Part shown: piece after piece, positions 59,634-64,000 of the stretch
How positions within the stretch are numbered: the stretch's first letter is position 1
Layout: the number at the start of each line of letters is the position of its first letter
Source of the DNA: Allodiplogaster sudhausi
Taxonomy: Eukaryota > Nematoda > Chromadorea > Rhabditida > Diplogasteridae
Direction: 5' to 3'
Assembly: GCA_945643635.1 (NCBI GenBank)
Contig: CALZFC010000006.1
Location: 3,796,501 to 3,860,500, forward strand
DNA: 64,000 nucleotides
The notes under the pieces: model-generated
What the model was told of the DNA's origin: nothing
Database searches by the model: none
The model's input: the letters and a program-made list of their open reading frames with translations, nothing else
Program-made: the position numbers and the translations under genes

Positions 59634-59786
59634 CACCTTCTCGAGGACGATTACCTTTGCGTGCGAGGCGCCTCCGAAGGGGTTGATCTTCTAGGGCGTG
59701 CCCAGATGCACCTTCTTATAACCCTAGTCGTTCGATCGCTGCTCCTCTCAGTGGATCTTCAGCTAGCGCGCAGTGCGGGTTCCCAT
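59634..59786 (-). pseudogene. RPS23: RPS23 pseudogene fragment
   Basis: Read on the minus strand from the ATG at 59786, one frame gives RTAR, then GYKKVHLGTP, then KINPFGGASHAKVIVLEKV. These match ribosomal protein uS12/RPS23 (KKAHLGTALK, NPFGGASHAKGIVLEKV). Four in-frame stops interrupt it, at positions where Lys, Arg, Lys and Leu codons are expected. Only the first ~51 codons are present and no intron is visible within them, so a truncated processed copy is likely. It lies inside the Harbinger element, just upstream of the second gene's first recognisable exon. Confidence 0.8.
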
Positions 59787-60038
59787 CCGATTGCACGGCG
59801 CTCAAGCCTGTGAAATGCTCACAGATTGGTCATCCATGCTCCTACGACAAAACAAAACAAGCAGCATATCAATTATAATGAACTAACACATCATCAAAAC
59901 AATAATACATTGTAAGTAGCTGGTTTCCCTTGCAAGGAAAAAATAGTACAGCATTTTTTCGAAGATTCTCGACTTTCAACTTTTAGCTAACAGGCCGGAT
60001 TTTGACGCCTCTCGGATCTCGGATATGATTTCCTGGCT

Positions 60039-60206
60039 GGCAACATGAGGTTAGGAAGAGACAATGAGAGAGCATGCATTTTGAAGAGAAGATGAGGCTA
60101 GAAATCTTGACTCAATGCGGCCCGCGTCAAGATTCCTAGCCTCATGTTGAGCAGAATCTCTTCAAAATGCATGCTCTCTCACTCTGTCTCTTTTTCGCCT
60201 CATGTT
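60039..60206. repeat. Subterminal foldback of the Harbinger element
   Basis: Arms of about 70-80 bases flank a short GC-rich centre (TCAATGCGGCCCGC). Both contain GAGAGAGCATGCATTTTGAA, and AACATGAGG motifs lie near each end; one arm has an extra ~10-base segment. It may be a nested MITE or a transposase-binding subterminal region. Confidence 0.8.
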
Positions 60207-60956
60207 ACTGCCTGTTCCTTGCCACAAAATAACATCAGGCTAACTGTGCGGGAACAGGCATAGAAAAGAATAGTTGCTGTAAATGAGAGAGAATCAGAGA
60301 GATTACCCTCATGTTAGTAACATCAGGTTTAGCCTCAAAAAAGAGACACTTTACTACGGCGGCTGAAGTCTCATCAATCCTAAAATCTCGCCAATTCTGA
60401 AATCTCGTCAATTCTGAAATCTCGTCAATTGTAGTCATTCTAACGTAAGATTTATGTATATCTTGCGTTAGACTGACTCACGAGGATGAAGGTGAAGGTA
60501 CCCACTATCCATGGCTTAACAGTGGAAATAGCACGAAAACATTGCGAGCAGACATGCCTTTACGCGCGACTGCAAATATGTATATACAACGTAAAACTCG
60601 TTAACTACTATCATTATGTAGGTATGTATGTTTGTACATATACAGGCATGCAACATACTACAGATGTACATAGGCGTATACGTATATAAATATGCACATG
60701 CAGTTTTTTTCTGTGTATTATTTTTATTTTTTTATTTTTTATTCTTTTTATTTTACATATGTACATACTGTGTAATGTTTCAAAAAATTCTTTCGAACGT
60801 TAAAAAAAGATTGTGTGCGCACGTTGATCACAAAAGCTAGCATTATCTCTCATTAATGTCAATAAACAACAATGAGTACCTGGTAGAGCATCTGCACTAC
60901 CCTCTCGAACTTGTGGCGTCTGCGATTCTGAAGAACTGCTACGTTCATCTGACATG

Positions 60957-63425
60957 AGCGCGCTACAAAAGAGAAGAGATATGTAGAGAGAAAATACAGT
61001 TTTGGAAAGTGTTGTTACACTTTACTCTTTTCTTCTCTTCTTTTGGACAAATGCAGTTTGTTTTATTCGATTTAATACCATAATAAAAACTTTTTTATTC
61101 GATTTAATGTCATAATAAACAGTTGTTACAGCAGGCAGAAGATCTAGCTTGCGGTCTTTCATAGCCACTTAAAATACCACTTCCAAACTATAGAGGCAAA
61201 CATTTTATGTTCTCCGAATAAAGAGAAAAGCTTCAGACCTTGGATTTCAAAACAATTTCTTTTCGCTTATTGTTAAAAGACATTGAAGACACACGGAGAT
61301 TGCGATCATTAACAATTCGAAATGCCCACGATCTGTTAAGGCAATTAGAGATGCGGCAAAACAGCCGGAATGGCGTTCATTCATAGTTCAACTCCATTCT
61401 GCTCTCATCATTCATTATTACTGAAAATAATTCAAAATAATATGAAAATAGCTTGCTGTTTGTTGTGCAGCTGACTGTGAGTTGAGGTGAGCGGGCAATT
61501 CTTGTTTGCTTGATTTTCTTTTTTTATTCATAATGAATGCATTTTGTATTTAAATATAAAACTATATAGAAATGTCGATAATAAAATTTTTTTTAAAGAA
61601 AAAAAAATGTTCTTAGCTCCAAAAATGCAAAATAAGAACAAGATGTGAGCAGAACTGTATGAAAACTGAAAAAAAAATTACAATAGCAAGATTAGAATTT
61701 AAGAATATACAATTCGAACTTAAGATATACAATTCGAACTTACAATGGTGGCCATGCCGCACGAGTTCGCGCCGCGCAACAGTTTGAAGTTTTTTTCACC
61801 AGCCAGTAGTCCTGAAAAATGAGAATTATTTGTGGCTTCTGTTTCAGTACCTTTTGTTTTTTTTTTTTTAAATTTATTTTCATTTTCCATGCATTCATTT
61901 CTATCAATCGCTCGTTCTTTTATGTGTACTAATCAACGCTATTCATCGGCCTTCAATCCAGACTCTGCGAGAGAAAAAAAAAACAAGCTAGTCGGAGTGG
62001 TGGCAGAAACGTTGGCCCGGCACTTTTCTGCGGCATAGATCGTTCATATTTCTCCGAAGAATGCTTGATATGTTGCAACTGCGAATACCGAACCAAATTA
62101 TTTGATAGTTAATTATAGATAGCAATGGCGTGTCGGCATATTAGCCGTGGGGCTAAAAATATCCGTCCCCGGCTCCGAGGGGAGGGGCCGGCCACCCCTG
62201 GCCGTTGTACCAATACAAGTGTATTCTCTTGTGATCCTTGCATGGTTCTTGACTAAATCTACAAGAATACCTGTCTTCCACACACTAAGCTTAGTGGTGC
62301 AAAACCGTCAAGGCAAACACAAAAACTTGCATAGAACAGTCACCATGGTTAATTAATTATTCATGGTTATTCAAGTCACCATGGTTAATTAATTATTTTA
62401 TATTAACCATAATTTTTTGGATTCATTCTCGGGATATTGTAATAAGTATGTATGTATATTCACTACGTTCACATTAAACAAGAACACCTTTGTTTTTGCT
62501 TGATCAAAATAATAGCGCATGAGTTAAAGCAAACCACCGCAGTTATATTTCGCGCCCACCATCACCGAAGTGACCATTTAAGCGGTTTGAAGGAAACGTA
62601 CTTTTATACATTCTTTTATGGGCTCATGGATGCGGCTCCCAGCATTGACTCGCAATTTTCTTATATGTTTCTCTATACCGAATAAAAAAAACTAGTCTGT
62701 ATTTACTCTGTGACTTCCGTATGAAGCACATTATGCTCCATAAACACTTTTTTCCACATATAATAAATATACATAAATTGCACTTAGACAATAGTTTTTG
62801 TAAGCACTTTTCTGTGTGACCGTGAGATTCATTCTTATTCTTTCATTAGAGATGAAAACTCAAAGCGATAGACAGATAAACGTTGCAATCTGCGTTCATA
62901 TACCATTGTACAAATTTTTCTTATTTAGCCGGGAAAGATATACAAAGAGAAGACGATATACTTATTACAATATTCTGACAATGGGACTAAAAAGATTAAA
63001 GTTAAAATAAAATAATTATTTTTGAAAATAACCGCTTCATAGTGTGCTGCAGACTTCGGGGTACACAAGTCTTGAACGGAGAATGGAGAAGCGCTTTCTA
63101 TCACACCATTCTTCAGATTCGATTGCTCTGAAAATCCGCCAGACATCGGTTGCGGTGGACATCTCCTGCTCGCTGTTTCTCAATCTGCTACTATGGAGGC
63201 AACATTCGCCGACGTGCTAACTCTCTTTTATCTTTCCTTTTTTTTCTCTCTCTAATTTTTGGCGTCTTTGGCAATCATTGAGTCGTCGGAGCAAGCAACG
63301 ATTCGCTACAAGTTGGAGAATTTTTTTTTTACACTTAAAAAAATAAATAAAGAAATATAGTAGACTCTTTTTTTAAGTAAAAATACTCATCGAAAAACAT
63401 TTTTTTTAAATTAATTTTTTTAAAG
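60957..63425. other. Intergenic region, no gene recognised
   Basis: AT-rich sequence with a fragment of repeat E (about 62,015-62,100) and direct repeats of CACCATGGTTAATTAATTAT at about 62,340-62,400. No exons or RNA genes could be supported. Confidence 0.5.
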
Positions 63426-63831
63426 GGAACTCCGAAGCTCTTGCAACATTCTCATCGCTCTTTGATGGACGCCCTCCACATCTGCGGTCATCTGCCAATG
63501 ATTGCCGGCCTTTTTTTTGGTCCGATCATTAGGTCCGACCAATGACCTGCTTCGCAATTGAGGTCCGCACAGAGATTAGGAAGACCGGGCCCAAAAAAAC
63601 TAAAGAGTCAATTTTATTGAGATCTTCATTGTCAGAGGAAGACCGGGCACGAAAGCCAAAGGGGTGCGGGACTGTTTCGGACGAGGAGTAAAGTGTCGTC
63701 ACCAAGATCAATTCAGATAATCACTGAGTGGTTTTAGGTAAATTCCTATGGTCGGTCTACTCGCTGGTTCGGCTCTGATCGTCTCTATCGCGGTTGACCG
63801 TCTTCTCGCTTGTACTGCCGCCAACTAGTAA
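63426..63831 (+). CDS. Possible fragments of a 7TM receptor gene running off the window
   Basis: At about 63,737-63,831 a frame reads GSALIVSIAVDRLLACTAAN, resembling TM3 and the DR motif of a rhodopsin-like receptor. At about 63,426-63,530, GTPKLLQHSHRSLMDALHIC then GHLPMIAGLFFG could be an intracellular loop and TM2, ending at a GT. The two pieces could not be joined in phase: a stop (TAA) lies between the nearest acceptor and the TM3 frame. It may be a pseudogene or my exon edges may be wrong. Confidence 0.25.
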
Positions 63832-64000
63832 GCTTCTTTTTTTAAAATAAAATATAGTGTACAATAAAGAGAAGGTATAATATCACACAAAGAATATTAT
63901 GTACAACTGCGATCCATTGCGGGCACTACTATTCGCAATAGTTTTTTGTTTTGCTTGTGTGTGATGAATAAATCGGACCCGAATTTCAGTTATAAACACA

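Larger units (their letters stand above)
56057..60363. mobile_element. PIF/Harbinger DNA transposon
   Basis: 4.3 kb bounded by 57 bp inverted ends (56057-56113 and 60307-60363), about four or five mismatches, starting GCCGCCGTAGTAAAGTGTCT. It encodes a DDE transposase (plus) and a convergent second gene (minus), the usual two-gene layout of this superfamily. CATGAGG/CCTCATG motifs recur in subterminal DNA, notably in a foldback at 60,039-60,206 with arms of about 70-80 bases. The expected three-base target duplication (TTA/TAA) is not evident at these ends, so the exact termini could be a few bases off or the flanks have decayed. Confidence 0.85.

Noticed and set aside
59655..59690. KINPFGGASHAK as an N-terminal exon of the Harbinger second gene
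   Set aside because: The AG before it and GT after it look like splice sites, but the sequence continues as RPS23 in the same frame on both sides, so it belongs to the ribosomal pseudogene.
60880..60955. Minus-strand frame MSDERSSSSESQTPQVREG with a GT donor as first exon of the Harbinger second gene
   Set aside because: It lies outside the right terminal repeat, and its phase-1 end does not join openly to any exon I found. It could be a host exon of unknown identity.
63040..63146. Minus-strand frame MSGGFSEQSNLKNGVIESAS ending at a GT donor
   Set aside because: It has a plausible start and donor, but no downstream exon could be found and no family is recognised. The plus strand at the same place is equally open.

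Overview
This is a eukaryotic, animal window. The coding regions are split into short exons with GT-AG introns, and five multi-exon genes can be joined with reading phase preserved across nearly every junction. A nematode or close relative is the most likely source, by inference. The evidence is a seven-helix receptor with the look of nematode chemoreceptors, a short interstitial tract of the nematode telomere hexamer type (GCCTAA), and compact genes. The species is not identifiable from what I can see.

Layout. 1-5,400: repeat-rich DNA downstream of a LIM-homeobox gene, with inverted, decaying copies of that gene's second LIM exon. 5,419-16,240 (minus): an LMX1-type LIM-homeodomain transcription factor, nine or ten exons, with a 6.2 kb intron filled with CT/GA tracts. 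16,260-19,544: divergent intergenic region with a GC box, a G-quadruplex motif and short tandem repeats. 19,545-27,570 (plus): a 709-residue SCYL3/PACE-1-like pseudokinase in 17 exons. 29,200-31,900: broken copies of SCYL3 exons 9, 10, 11, 12 and 17. 34,620-39,782: a 5 kb satellite whose ~103 bp monomers are packed with perfect heat-shock elements, organised in a 722 bp higher-order repeat. 41,032-41,508: a palindromic TA-flanked MITE. 43,544-47,243 (minus): an F-box protein with an FBA domain. 49,741-50,186: a second TA-flanked MITE that abuts the stop codon of the next gene. 50,192-53,412 (minus): a 302-residue 7TM chemoreceptor-like protein whose start codon abuts a dimeric tRNA-like repeat. 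56,057-60,363: a PIF/Harbinger DNA transposon with 57 bp inverted ends, a HARBI1-like transposase, a convergent second gene, and an RPS23 pseudogene fragment inside it. 63,400-64,000: possible pieces of another 7TM gene running off the end.

The genes do not form an obvious pathway. The strongest candidate for something undescribed is the heat-shock-element satellite, which looks like a very large docking array for heat shock factor, possibly comparable to stress-induced satellite transcription in other animals. Two further themes recur. Pyrimidine and purine tracts flank exons in complementary pairs in LMX1 and SCYL3. Single exons have also been copied together with their splice sites into neighbouring DNA.
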